Assembly: GCA_900155495.1 (NCBI GenBank)
Contig: FTLJ01000147.1
Location: 1 to 64,000 of the forward strand
Direction: 5' to 3'
DNA: 64,000 bases
DNA from: Porogramme epimiltina
Lineage: Eukaryota > Basidiomycota > Agaricomycetes > Polyporales > Polyporaceae
A program made the translations under genes and the position numbers. Below, piece after piece: positions 11,766 to 23,063 of the stretch (within the stretch, counting starts at the first letter, position 1; each line of letters starts with the position of its first letter). The notes beneath the pieces are model-generated. The model was given only the letters and a program-made list of their open reading frames with translations. It was not told where the DNA came from and did no database searches.

Positions 11766-12647
11766 ATGAACAACGCGCACCAATTCGGCGACCTCGCGAC
11801 GCAGCTGCTCACCGAGTCGCGCCGCTCGACGGCGACGAACACGCTCCTCAAGTACAACGACGTCCTCGTCCGCTCCATCGTGCGCGAGCAGCGCGACCTC
11901 GAGGCGCGCATCGAGACTGCGCTTGCCACCGCCTCGCAGCCAAGCGCAGATGGCGGCAACGACGACGGCGGGGACGGGGACGCGCCGCGGCGGCAGCAGG
12001 ACGCGCACATGCCGACCGTGCTCCTCTACCAGACCGCGATCCTCCGCAACAAGCGCTGCCTGCTCGCGTACCACCACCACCGGCTCGAGTTCCTCAAGGA
12101 CCTGTATTGGAGCGTCGGCGGCGCGCTGCCGCTTCTCCTCGCCCTCCCGCCCGCGGCGGCCTCGACGGGTGCGGGTGCGGGCGCGAACCAGGACCAGCAG
12201 CAGCAGGACGGTGCGGGCGGGGCCGGAGCCGGGGCTGGGGGCGCGGCGGGGGGAGGAGCGGGCGGGCCGACGACGAACCTGGGCGCGGCGCCGCAGGATG
12301 TGCGCTCGAAGCTGTCCCCGCACGAGGTTGACTTCCTCCGGTCGTACTCGGCGTCGCTACGCACGTTGCGCGACGAGGCGTTCGCGTCTGCCGGGGGCGG
12401 CGGGCGCGCAGGTGCGGGCGGCGGCGAAGGCGAGGGAGCGGGGCGCGGGCTGACCGAGGACGTGGACCTGCTCGCGCCGATCACGCACCCGCCTAAGGAC
12501 CTGCAGGTGCTCGTGCGCGTCGTGCGCGACTGCGGCGTCGTGCACACCGAGCTGGGCCAGATCGATTTTCGGCGCGGGCATCGGATCCTCGTCCGGCGCG
12601 CGGACATCGAGCATCTTATCGTGCAGGGGTATCTGGAGGAGTCGTAG
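11766..12647 (+). CDS. PSF1: GINS complex subunit Psf1
   Basis: Psf1 is one of four GINS subunits in the CMG helicase that unwinds DNA at eukaryotic replication forks in the nucleus. This is a single exon of 293 codons. The A domain is recognisable from HMPTVLLYQTAILRNKRCLL and YHHHRLEFLKDLYW, which match the conserved Psf1 pattern. LSPHEVDFLRSYSASL follows, and the C-terminal B domain holds HPPKDLQVLVRVVRDCG and ends RADIEHLIVQGYLEES. Typical Psf1 is about 200 residues. The extra length comes from two insertions: a Gly/Asp-rich loop near residue 65 and a Gly/Ala/Gln-rich tract around residues 135-180, plus a shorter Gly-rich one near 215. No intron is present, which is uncommon in this window. 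Confidence 0.92.
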   Translation: MNNAHQFGDLATQLLTESRRSTATNTLLKYNDVLVRSIVREQRDLEARIETALATASQPSADGGNDDGGDGDAPRRQQDAHMPTVLLYQTAILRNKRCLLAYHHHRLEFLKDLYWSVGGALPLLLALPPAAASTGAGAGANQDQQQQDGAGGAGAGAGGAAGGGAGGPTTNLGAAPQDVRSKLSPHEVDFLRSYSASLRTLRDEAFASAGGGGRAGAGGGEGEGAGRGLTEDVDLLAPITHPPKDLQVLVRVVRDCGVVHTELGQIDFRRGHRILVRRADIEHLIVQGYLEES

Positions 12648-13147
12648 GGGTGTCGGTCTGGATGCTGGACTGGGGCCGAGGATATAGCATGGAGTTGGAC
12701 GTCTCTCGGTTTGCTTTTGCATAATGTCGTCGCGCTTTCGAAGATGTCACACGCGCATATACACTGTACTTGTCTCCCTGCATTCCACTTGTCGGAACCG
12801 TTGTATCCATTGCATGCTCACACCTCATCCATTCATGTATTTCTTGATCAATTGCAATTGGGGGGACAGCGCACGGGGAGCTTCGAGCTTCGCGCGGAAC
12901 AAGTTCCGAAAGATTTCAACTTGGCACATGCAACGACCCGCAGACCCAGAGAGCTATCTACAGGAAGCGCATTATCACTGGTGGTAACAGGTAGCAAGTG
13001 CACTGGTGTTACGCGGGTATGCAGTGGGAAGACGTAAAACAAACAAAGATCGGAAAGGAGGGGCTCTAGGCACGGCTACCCACGAGGAGTATAGGCGAGA
13101 GAGCAAGAAGGGCTAGCCCTTCACACATCCAATAACGAGGAGACTGC
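12648..13147. other. Convergent 3' flanks of PSF1 and LysM gene
   Basis: The two genes face each other here. Open frames are short and lack domains, so the stretch is taken as 3' UTR sequence. Confidence 0.5.
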
Positions 13148-13908
13148 TTAGAGCTCGTCGCAGAAGGGGAGGTCATCGTCGTCCTCGTCGCTCTCATCGT
13201 CGGTGGCGGTCGCCGCCGCCGCGGACGAAGTCGAAGTGGTCGCGACCTCCGAGGTCGAGCTGAACGTGACGGGCGCGGAGGTCGCGCTCGCGAGGGCGGT
13301 GGCACTGGCGGCAACAGGGGCGAGAGCCTCGTTGGCGACGCAAATAACCTTTGTAGATTGAACCAATTAATCAATAACCGGAAAAAGATCGTCGTGAACT
13401 AGATGCGTACCTCGCCGGTGTAGAGGTTGTCGCACGCGGAATCAATCTGGGGGTTGTTGTTGTAGAGGAGGGTGGCGTTGATCGCGTACGTGGACATGAG
13501 GCCGTCGCAGGAGTCGCCAGAGGCGACGACGTGGGTGGTGGTGCAGTCCTCACCCTCGGTGCCGAGGCAGAGGACCTCACCAGGGGTGAGGTTGTGGCAG
13601 ATAGAATCGATGCCGGGGTTCACAGCAGCGAGCTGGAACCTGGAGGGGGGTAGGGCGGGAATTGGTAGGGCGTCATAGTGAGAAGCTGAACAGACTTACG
13701 TGGAGACATTGTTGGCGGCGGAGATGGTGTCGCACCAGTCGCCCTCCTGGACGGTGTAGGTACGAGTGCAGTCAGCCGCGAAGGCAGCTGTGGGAGAGAT
13801 GGGTGCTGTGTGAGCGGAGTTGCCCGTTGTGAGGTGTTCGGGGGGGAACTTACTGCGGGCGAGGAAGGGAGCGAGAGCGATGACGGCGACGGCTGCGCGG
13901 GCGAACAT
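13148..13908 (-). CDS. Secreted protein with two LysM domains
   Basis: LysM modules (CBM50) bind N-acetylglucosamine chains such as chitin; secreted fungal LysM proteins either shield hyphal chitin or sequester fragments. The start at 13908 and a first intron with donor GTAAGTT give a signal peptide ending ...LARTAFAADC. LysM1 runs from CTRTYTVQEGDWCDTISAA to PGEVLCLG. LysM2 runs from TTTHVVASGDSCDGL to TGEVICV. Both have the Cys pairs usual in fungal LysM proteins. The tail is Ala/Ser/Thr-rich, likely O-glycosylated, and ends very acidic (DDESDEDDDD then LPFCDEL). Four exons are separated by three short introns. No chitinase or GPI signal follows, so a free secreted LysM protein is the best reading; an effector role is possible but unproven. 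Confidence 0.88.
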
Positions 13909-14625
13909 GGCTTCAGATTATGGACGAAGTAAGGGAGTGTGGTGTTAAAGGACGGTAGGAAGCTGAGGCCTGAGCAGTCGTCGGGGCGTCGTGGATGTGG
14001 TGGGGGAAGGGAAGCTGGAGAGATCTTTGGGTTTGAGGGCCTGATATCGGCGCTCGTCTCGCCTGACCCGAGCTTGGCGTGCGCGCAGGCGGGCAACCGA
14101 CTCGAACCGACACCGGCCGGCCCTCCCTCCCCGCCTTCCCATTGGCTTGGCAACCCGTTCCTGCTCCACTCAACCCGCCCCATCCCCTCGCTAAGTATTA
14201 GCCCTCCTCGTTGCGGGGCACTCGCACAGAAATTTGGGCTCCAGTCGGGCGAGCCCACCCATGTGCGTCCTTGGACCGCGCCGCCCCTCCTCGCCATCGT
14301 GTCTGCAGCAGTTCCGCAACTCGCCCCCGGTGGTTTTGCGTCCTCATCAGCGCCTCACAGCCCGCTTGATTGCAGCCGCGCCCTTCACCTCCAGGAACAC
14401 GGTCTGTCCTCGACGAGCCCGCTTGTGTCCGCACGAGCGGCCTTTTGGGAGCGTCGTCGACTTGGCGGAAGAGCTGGCCGAGGACCTCCCTGGCCAATTA
14501 TTGGCCTTGCCACATATTAAACACTTTTCCTATTCGGGAACCGAGGCGCAGGCGCCCATAGAACGTGACGTAGGACAGGGCCGCAGGCGCGTCGTGGCAA
14601 ATCAGCCTGCTTGCAGTCGTCGAGC
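13909..14625. promoter_or_regulatory. Divergent intergenic region LysM / IND1
   Basis: This 717-bp region separates two outward-facing genes and must carry both promoters. Long GC-rich open frames cross it on both strands but show no domain. No clear TATA box was found for either gene. Confidence 0.45.
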
Positions 14626-15967
14626 ATGTCTGCGTCCAGGCGGCCTGCTCAGCTTGTTCAAAGTACCTGGAGACGTCGATGTTTCTCGACATGTCTAGCC
14701 AGGCACCATGAAAACCCTCTGGTGAGCACTCTTACTCGCCGCGGCGATTGTTCCGCGCTCAGTAAATGTTGTAGGGCCTCCCAAGACGTCCCGGCCCGCC
14801 GCCCCAGATGCCACGAAAGGGCGGGCCCATACAGAAGCGGCCCATCCCTCATGTTGGCAAGGTGCTCGCCGTCGCTAGCGGCAAGGGCGGCGTCGGAAAG
14901 AGCACTGTCGCCGGTATGTGTAGCTTGCACCTAGAATGCTGCCAACCCAAACTCACTTGTTTCAACAGTGAACTTGGCATTCGCACTCGCTATGAACGCC
15001 GAGCACGCCCCAAGACCGCGGCCGCGTGTCGGCGTGCTCGACCTCGACATCTTCGGCCCCTCGATTCCAAAATTAATGGCGCTCGAGGACGCAGAGGAGC
15101 CCGCTCTGACATCCGGTAGGTCCTCCAGGCCCGTTGATACTTATGGACACAGCTTTACTTACACGCACACCCCTTGCTCTACAGCAGGAGCGATCGTCCC
15201 TCTCGTGAACCATGGCCTGCCGTGCATGTCGATGGGCTTCCTCCTCCCGCGCCCGCCGGGCGGGGGCTCCGCATCGGACACGCCCGTCGTCTGGCGCGGG
15301 CTCATGGTCCAAAAAGCCGTCCAGCAGCTCCTCTTCGACGTCGACTGGCGCGACCCCGCGTCCGGCGCCGGCCTCGACGCGCTCGTCATCGACATGCCGC
15401 CCGGCACCGGCGACGTCCCGCTCACGCTCGGCCAGCTCGTCAGCGTCGATGGTGCGCGCACGTTTGATCTGGGTGGGAAGTGTGTGGACGAGTACTGACG
15501 GCCGCGCGCGTTGGGCGGTGTAGGGGCGGTGGTCGTGTCGACGCCGCAGGACGTTGCGCTCACGGACGTCCGCAAGGGGATATCGATGTTTCAGAAGGTC
15601 AACGTGCCGGTGAGTCTCCGCCTGTGCCGTGCCGTCCAGGCCGTCGGCCGGGGAGGGCTGGACTGATCACGGTCGTCCGCAGGTCGCCGGCCTGTTGCTC
15701 AACCAGGCACACTTCATTTGCCCGTCGTGTTCGTCGCCGCACGAGCTCTTCGGATCGCCAGCGTCGTTCCGCGCGACTGCGGCACAGTTTGGCGTGGACG
15801 TCCTCGGCGAGCTCCCGCTCGTGGCCGGGGTCAGTCAAGGCGGGGATCGTGGCATTCCGTATGCGCTACAAAGTAATAGTAGCGCGTCGGCGGACGCTGG
15901 CGGCGAGCAGTGGAGGGAGACGATGGCGGGCGTCGCGGGCAGGGTCTGGCAGTTTTTGTCCAGGTAA
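14626..15967 (+). CDS. IND1: Mitochondrial Fe-S carrier Ind1 (NUBPL, Mrp/NBP35 family)
   Basis: Ind1 is a P-loop NTPase in the mitochondrial matrix that supplies iron-sulfur clusters for respiratory complex I. The start at 14626 gives an Arg-rich presequence ([18 protein letters not shown]), then HHENPLGLPRR after a 53-nt intron (14722-14774), a junction typical of fungal Ind1. The nucleotide site reads [14 protein letters not shown] (deviant Walker A), followed by [14 protein letters not shown] and [20 protein letters not shown]. The CxxC cluster ligands are in [14 protein letters not shown]. Six exons are joined by introns at 14722, 14914, about 15116, about 15453 and about 15610. A start at the later MPRKGGP would lack the targeting peptide. 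The presence of IND1 implies a complex I-containing mitochondrion. Confidence 0.93.
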
Positions 15968-16067
15968 ACGCCCATCTCTCGTATTAGCTAGGATCAGTAC
16001 TCTACTAGACTCGCGTCAGCACACGCGTATAATACACATCCATTCGCATCTCCATGCCTCGCCCGGG

Positions 16068-19000
16068 TCAAAAGTCGTCGCTCGACGGCGCGCCCTCGAA
16101 CGAGATCTCCGCGTCGTCGTCCACCACGAAGCTGTCGTGCACGTACTCGTCCGGCTCCTCCCCCTCCCCCCGCACGGGCGATGTCGACGGCGCGCGCGCG
16201 TACCTTCCACCCCCGCTGCCCACCCTCTCCCCAAACGCTCCCGCCGCCCCGCGGCGCACCGGCTTGCGCGCGAAGACGGGGCCCCCGCCCCCGCCGCCGG
16301 GCGCCTGAGTCATGAGGCTGCGGCGGTAGACCGCGGCCTGGTCGTACGACGCCGACACCTGCGTCTCGGGCGGCGCCTCGAGGAAGCGGCGGTCGTCGCT
16401 GTCCGGCGCGCCGCCGTACGCGTCCGCGGCGTCGTCCGAGCCCGCGCTGCGCTCGTCGCCCGAGTGCGCGGCCTCGAGCGCGACCCACGGGTTGTGCCGC
16501 TGCGCATCCGCGGCGTCGCGGAACTTGCGCTTCTTGCGCCTCGGACGGGCTGGCGCCGGGGAGGAGGGGCCGGCGGCGGGCTCGGGCTCGGGCTCGAGTG
16601 AGGGGGGCGTGGGCGAGCGCGGGCGCGTGCGGCGGAGACGGCGCGGTGGGGGCGCGGCGGGCGAGGAGGAGTCGAGCTCGAGCACTTCTGGCGCCGGACG
16701 CTTTCGTGTGTTCTTGCCGAGTGCACGGACGGCGAACGTCGCAGGGGGAGGCCCTGGTGAGTCGTCCAAGGCTGCCGAGGTGCTAGCGGAGAACCGGGAA
16801 GGGAGCGCTGGGGGGCCCATGTTCCTTTTGCTCGAGGAAGGCCTCGCGAGTGCTCGATCCTCTCTGGTGGGCGTAGCGAGCTGACGTTCATTTGTGGAGA
16901 GAGATAGGGGGAGGTCGTCGACGCTGGTCGGACGGCTGCTGGCCCAGCTGACTGGCGGAGGGCTGGAGTCAAGGAAGAGTGGTTCGTCCTTCTTTCTCTG
17001 ACCGGACGGCGGAGAGCTCGGATGGGCCCGAGTGAAGGGGTCGTCGTCGTCGTCTTCGAGGAGCCAAGCTAGACTGTCGTTTGGGTTTCCAGCTGGTGGT
17101 TCAGCAGATGCGCTTCGACTCCGAGAGGGCGGAGTCTGTGATCGTTCGGGAGGTATTGACGACCTTTTCGGTGATCCGACAGGGCTTTCATTCCGGGGTA
17201 GGCTGTTGCTAGTTTGTATCTGCAGAGGTATCTCTGGAGACTCCCCTCTTGTGCTCCGACAGTCAACGGAACTGTCGTCTGTGGGACATCCGCGTGAAGA
17301 ATTCTTGGCAGTTAAGGCAGTACCGAGGGGCTCCCCTTCACTGGACAGGTCGATAATATCGCGATCGGTGTGTGGAGAGCTTAATCGTAGCCGAGGGGCC
17401 TTCTTCCTGGGCTCGAGAGCATGGGGTGCTTCAGACGGTGCTGGTGGTTCTTTCCGAGTATTTGGAGCCCTTGACAAGGCCAGGACCCCTAGCTCAATCT
17501 CCTCATCATCTGAATCATCTTCGGAGATGACGTCCATAGGGTCTAGAGTCAATTCCTTGGCCACCTTCCTCTTGACAGCGGGGGCCTTCTTACTCGGACC
17601 ACCCGTCGCACTGCGTGCTAGTTGTTTCTTCTTCCCCTTTGAACCACCCGTAGCAGCAGGAGTAGATTTCGTTCTCCGTGGAGCGCGTGGACCCGCTTCA
17701 ATAGCCGCATCGTCGGAGTCGGACTCATCCGCATGCTCGAGATCGACCTCCGAGACCTGTTTCCTCCGTTTCGATGCACCCTTGGCGAGCAAGTCTTTCA
17801 CGCTGACGAAGGTCTTCGCGGCGGCGGCTGGTACGTTTCGCATGGGGTCGCCATTACGCTGGCGCTTCTTGCCATTGGGCGAACTAGCGAATGACGTCTT
17901 GCGCGATGTGCGCTCCTCGCGGACGTATTCCTCGATTTCCATCTCCTTCTCAACACATTCCGGTTCAATGTCTTCAGGAATTAAGCGGTCGACGTCACCG
18001 TATACTTCTAGGTCAGAAGCACGGACGATGAAGTGTTGTACTTCCTCATAGTTGGACTGGGCTTTCTGCCAGTTGTGCTCTTCGCGGCCCTTGGCAAGGA
18101 GGATATGCACGGTTCCGGAAGCTTTTCGACCTGTCCTACCAATGCGTTGGAGCTTCACACAAGCGTTGAGCGATTGAGAAGGCGTATGCGAAAATGCCCT
18201 ACACTCACCATACGGATGGGGGTCTTCTGAGCGTCGTAACAAACGATCAAGTCCACTTCGCCGATATCTAAACCCTCCTCGCCAATGGAGGTAGAAACCA
18301 AGACGTTGTGGATTCCCGACTTGAACTGGTTGATGACCTGAAATGGATACTATATCAGGAACTGCTACAGTATACACAAGAATACACTCACCGCTAGTTG
18401 CTCTTTCTGAGCATACCCCTTCTTTCCCTGCTTGTCTATCCCTTGGCCAATGAAAGCTTTTGCACGGATGATCGGAGACTCCTTGTTCAGAAGCTCGACG
18501 ATCTCCTCGACGCACTCCCGGAATGAGACGAATACCATAGCTCGAGATTGGCTGATACCCTCGGATGGTCCATCCTCAGCGTCGGGAATCTGCTTTGCGA
18601 AATGGTCAATTAAAAGAGTCTTCAGGAGATCCATTTTTGGATGTATGGAAAATCCTCGAGCCGCTTGCTCCTCGAATTTCTTCATGAGACTGTTGAACGT
18701 GTCCATTTTCCGGATGGCTTTCTTGCTAGCCGTATCTCCTTCGCGGATATCTTTCAGACACCCGAAGCACATACTGACACTATTCTCGACCTACGCGGAA
18801 GGTGAGAAGTTGAAAACCTGCGTTCCGATATGTACATACCAAATAGCCCATCGCTCTGGCAAGTGGGCCTAGCTGAGAGGCGGCCGAGATAGCGTACTGT
18901 GGTGCACGCGCCTTACGCATTTCTGCCGCGGTCGACTGGCAGCGATAGGGGTGTAACATTGTGGGAGCAACGTTGCCGTTCTTCAAAAAACCTGCGCCTT

Positions 19001-20838
19001 GCACTTTCTTGAGGATGGGCTGCAGACCTCGAGGTAAGTTCAGCGCGAATTTTGAGATTCTAACGGCGCATACATTGATTACAGCAGCCAATGCATCTCT
19101 CAGGACAGCAATGTCCTCAGACATCTGAACGAAGTGCTCCTGCTCGTGCTTGGTGTGTAGGTACTTCCTGAGGTCTGAGTCTGATTCACTCCGAATCTCA
19201 ATGTGACTGATGTGCAAGGCATCCACGATCTCTTGTACGGCTTCCGGCTTGCCACCGGGGGTTGCCGTGAGAGCAAGGATCCGGAAATGAGGGTTATGGT
19301 GCATCATATATCGTACCACTTGGGCGTATGCATAATCTCCTGTCCCTCTGTGGGCTTCGTCTATAGCCTGATTGAGCGAGCACCAAGAATATTAGACGGA
19401 ATGTGTCCGTACCAATCACTATCAACACGATGTCGAGAGCGTTGACATTACCACGGATGAGGTCATTCAGCAAAGTTTGCGGAGTAGCATAGAATACACG
19501 TTGGTATTTCCACTTTGCGATTGATAATAAGGACACGAAAGATGGCTGCAGGTTCCAAGACTCACCGCGCTGGTACGCTTGTCCGTGCTCACATTCCCTG
19601 TGAGCTCCGCCGCGGCACTTCCGGGGATGCCGCAGGTCTTGTGGCAAGCATCAATCTGCTGCGCTACGAGGGGTTTAGTCGGTGCTACGAAGACCACCTT
19701 ACCCTGCGGAAACCAGTTGTAGTCTGGAGACATTTGTAAGGCATATTTGAAGCGTATAACGAGTCAATACATACAGTTGAGCATGACTACTCCTGCAATG
19801 AAGGTCTTTCCAAGACCCGTTGGCAGAGCGACAAGCGTATTCTCGAGTAAACAATTCTTGACAATGTTATATTGATAGTCACGCTTGGGTTTGTTGAGAG
19901 GATATATCCATGTCTTTACAGCGAGCCGATCGGCGGCCAACTTCATGGGGGGTGGCTAGGAGAACATTAAATGAGTGTCACACCGCAGAGTATAGCTGAC
20001 GTACTGGTCTACAACGTGAAATAATGACACTCGTTGACTAAATACCCCCAAACATGATCAGGATGAATACTCACCCCACGGGCATCTCTGGAGCAGGGAA
20101 TTGCTCAAACTCAATCTGCTCCTCGTCTCCGTCGTCATCATCATCGCGTTCCTTCCCTTTGTCCTTGGGCTTCCTCCATCCCGACTTGGCATACGCTGTG
20201 CGATCCCATTGCTTGGTCCTCTTCGCTTGGCCCGGGAGAGGCATTTGCCTCATTGAAGAACGGGTCCTTGTGAAAGTCCTCTTGTTGGACTCTCCAGGAA
20301 GCTTTGATGAGTCTAGCTCTTGTGCAACTTCGCCGAAGAGGTTGAGCTGAGCCCCTCTCGATGGTCGTCGAACGAGAACGTTCTGGTTGGATGGCCCCGC
20401 GACGGGTTGTGCGTGCGACGGACCACCGCGGCGATCCATATTAGCATATTCATGCTGTACTTGTTTGTCTATGCTGGCCAGTACGGCTTCGTCAAACACA
20501 ATGTCATCGAACGCGTTGTCATAGTCGCTAGAGTCCCCGAGCTCAATAACTTCCGGTGGTGGCACTCTGCAGGAAGGCTGTGGTTTGGTAGAAGGAGGAA
20601 GCTTCTGAGCAATGACCGGCGCAGCGGTAGGTGCTTTACTATGAATAGAAGTGGCGTTTGACACAACAGCAGGCTTGAACGAAGTCTTAGCAGGAGGCTT
20701 CGAAGGGGCGTTCGTGTTCACCACAAGTGGTCGAGCGACTGCCGCAGCAGCTTGAGAGGCGTGGGCGACCTCAATGGCGTGGAGTTCATTCAGAAAAGCC
20801 GAGTCAAGTTCGTCGTCAAAGTACTCATCCGAGCTCAT
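16068..20838 (-). CDS. MPH1: Mph1/FANCM-type DNA helicase
   Basis: Superfamily 2 helicase expected to remodel stalled forks and dissolve D-loops in the nucleus. It starts [19 protein letters not shown] at 20838. The helicase begins with [14 protein letters not shown] (19.9 kb) and Walker [27 protein letters not shown] is motif Ia and [14 protein letters not shown], near 19360, is the DEAH box. LALTATPGG is motif III and [21 protein letters not shown] sequence near 18290 is motif [15 protein letters not shown] is motif VI. The insert between the lobes (19.3-18.4 kb) is the FANCM/Mph1 type. The C-terminal 600 residues are acidic, Ser-rich and apparently disordered, with an RKKRKF-like basic patch, and end in APSSDDF. 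At roughly 1,300 residues it is in the family's range. Around nine introns interrupt the core; the tail is one long exon. Confidence 0.92.
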
Positions 20839-21120
20839 GGCACAGAGGGAGGAGAGGAGAGGGGCGCGAGACAGACGATGAGATGGAGGACGAGGAGTAC
20901 AGGTGTGGCAAAGGGAAGAACCGACGCGTCGCGGGGATCCCGTCGCGTTTCCATCACGTGAGTCGTTCCTCGGCGCCAGGTCGACGTCGGTGGCAAAGAA
21001 AGGCTCTCCTCTCCACGCTCCCTCTTTCGTTTCTCACCAGCTGCTATAGTCCACACATCTACCCTTGGAATACCGTCTCCTTCTCTATCTTGCACTGGAT
21101 ATCTTGAAACTCTCGCTTAG
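20839..21120. promoter_or_regulatory. Divergent promoter MPH1 / G-patch gene
   Basis: A 282-bp gap separates the two start codons, so both promoters must lie here. No TATA box is obvious. Confidence 0.5.
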
Positions 21121-22732
21121 ATGTCTGCCGAAACAGTCGCTCGTTGGAATGCTATTCCCCTCAACCGCCCGGAACAGCCTACCCAAGCGTCGTTGAAGGT
21201 ACTCGTTGTGCATTTCTAGCACCTGGAATACGCCCTACATGCTCCTTCTCCTTTCCGGTCCTCCCTAGCGATCAAGAGGCAACGGCGAAGACGATGATGA
21301 GAGCGAAGACAACGTCTCTCTTGTCTCCCGGACGCCTTCTCCTTCCCCAGACGCCATGGACGTCGATAAATATGACGAATTCTACCGTAGCAAGCCGGAG
21401 CAAGAGGTAGTCACCGTGGAGACAAAAATAAAAAGTTCGAACATTGGGTTCTCAATGCTCGCCAAGATGGGTTGGGTCGAGGGGTCGCCTCTCGGTTTGT
21501 CAGGCGATGGTGCGCACCCTTCCCTCACGGTTGCTTGGCTTCTAATTCATTCTTCAATGTCCAGGTCGTGTCGACCCTATACCCTTCTATGTGAAGAACG
21601 ACCTCACTGGCTTGGGCAAGGCCAATCAGGACGTTCGCATGAGTGCGTGCTGACGCTTCTGTTTGTGCTATTGTTCTGACTAGGCCTACCGCAGTCGAAT
21701 CAACAGTCTCACAGCGACGCGAAATGGATTCTGAGCGCCAGACGAAGGAGACTGAAGAGCAGCGTAGGCAGCGTGAGGTATGAGGAACCGTAGCACGTCG
21801 CCGGTTTGCGTATCCTGACGCCCTTTGCCACATAGGACGCCGTCGCGAAACGTGCTGCCGTGCAAACGGAGATCTCGAGCGTGCTCCGCCCGTTCTATTG
21901 CGAGGTCTGTGAGAAGCAGTTCCAGAACGTCGCCCAGTACGACGAGCACACCAACTCGTACGCACATCACCACAAGGTTCGCTTCCGCGACATGCAGGCC
22001 GCGCAACGAGCGAGCCGTAATACCGAAGAGGAGGTCAACAAGCGCAAAGAGAAGGAGCGGAAGCGCGAGGAGAAGGAGCTGCGCAAGATTGCGAAGGCAG
22101 CAGGCGTCAAGATGGTGAAGCCCGCCGTCGCCACCGTCCCAACTGCCCCGCCTCCAGAAGATCCGTCGTCACCCGGGTTCAAGAAGAGTGGGTGGGCCAC
22201 AGTGGCCACCCCCGCCGAACAGCCCAAACGTGGTGGGTGGGCATCTGTCAAGGACTCTCAGCCTGCGTCAAGCAGCAGCGGAGGTTGGGCCACTGCATCG
22301 GCCGCACCGCCGGTCGTCAATCCTTCAACGCAAGCTTCCTCGTCGTCTAGGGATGTTACGGAACCGCATCGACCTCATAACACAAGCGCACCAGCGTTCA
22401 GAACAGGAGGGTGGACGTCTCTGGAGACCAGTGTCGGTATGTCTCCACAGAGCACCTTTTCTACGCCGCCGCCGCCGCCGCCTCCCGCATCATTGCCCGC
22501 TCCACGACCGCCGCCCTCAAACGCCGTCCGGTCGGGGTGGGCAAGTATCTCTGGTCCCCCTGAGGCTAACAGCGGATGGAACGCCCCTCCCCGCGCACCT
22601 CCTCCACTTGCTAGCGCACAGCTCCCGCCTATCCCAGCCGTTCCACCTCCTGCATCTGAACCCGTACGGCAGGAGTCGTCGCGATCGGGTTGGCAGAAGT
22701 TCCGTGCTGGTGGGCCGGGTCGCCGTCGGTGA
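21121..22732 (+). CDS. G-patch and zinc-finger protein with GW-repeat tail
   Basis: Resembles GPATCH8-type nuclear proteins, which are linked to pre-mRNA splicing. Exon 1 (21121-21198) encodes MSAETVARWNAIPLN and is followed by a 72-nt intron. Residues in the next exon, IGFSMLAKMGWVEGSPLG continuing after an intron to DLTGLGKANQ, form a G-patch. After another two short introns comes a U1-like C2H2 finger (FYCEVCEKQF...DEHTNSYAHHHKVRF) and a charged Lys/Glu-rich coiled coil. The rest is Pro/Ser-rich and carries seven SGW or GGW motifs, several of the form [SG]GWA[ST]. It ends PGRRR. The G-patch plus U1-finger order is family-like; the repeated GW motif is the unusual part. The spliceosomal role is inferred from the family only. 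Confidence 0.85.
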
Positions 22733-23063
22733 ACCATCTACGCGCGCGCACACATGTACATATGCATCGGTTTGCAACTTATCGATCGAACGTCATGCCC
22801 ACAAACGTTGGCCAACTTGGTATTGAGCGAGGGGCAAGAACATGGAATATGAACGTAGGGTACTAACTAGCTACAATGACGAGTTCGGTAATTTTAATAT
22901 GTACGCTGATGATGACAAGTGACAAGAGTATAAGTTGAGGAGGAACAACGGGGAATACACAGCCGAACACCCAACACGACCACTGAGCAAGATGCGGCTA
23001 AGACAACGAAACATTACGACGACGTATGCGAAGAGTCCACAAGAACGAGCCCACCAAGACCCT
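22733..23063. other. Convergent 3' flanks, G-patch gene and BDF1
   Basis: Facing 3' ends; AT-richer than the coding DNA around it. No gene seen. Confidence 0.5.

Noticed and set aside
13939..14520. 193-codon plus-strand frame in the LysM/IND1 gap
   Set aside because: Ser/Pro/Arg-rich, GC-driven, lies across a divergent promoter, and no domain is visible.
15480..16601. 373-codon plus-strand open frame over the IND1 end and MPH1 tail
   Set aside because: It crosses two real genes, is Arg/Ala-rich without any domain, and arises from high GC content.
17032..18051. 339-codon plus-strand open frame
   Set aside because: It is antisense to the disordered MPH1 tail, whose minus-strand frame is longer and matches the family order. 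Ser/Arg-rich reading is a shadow of that exon.
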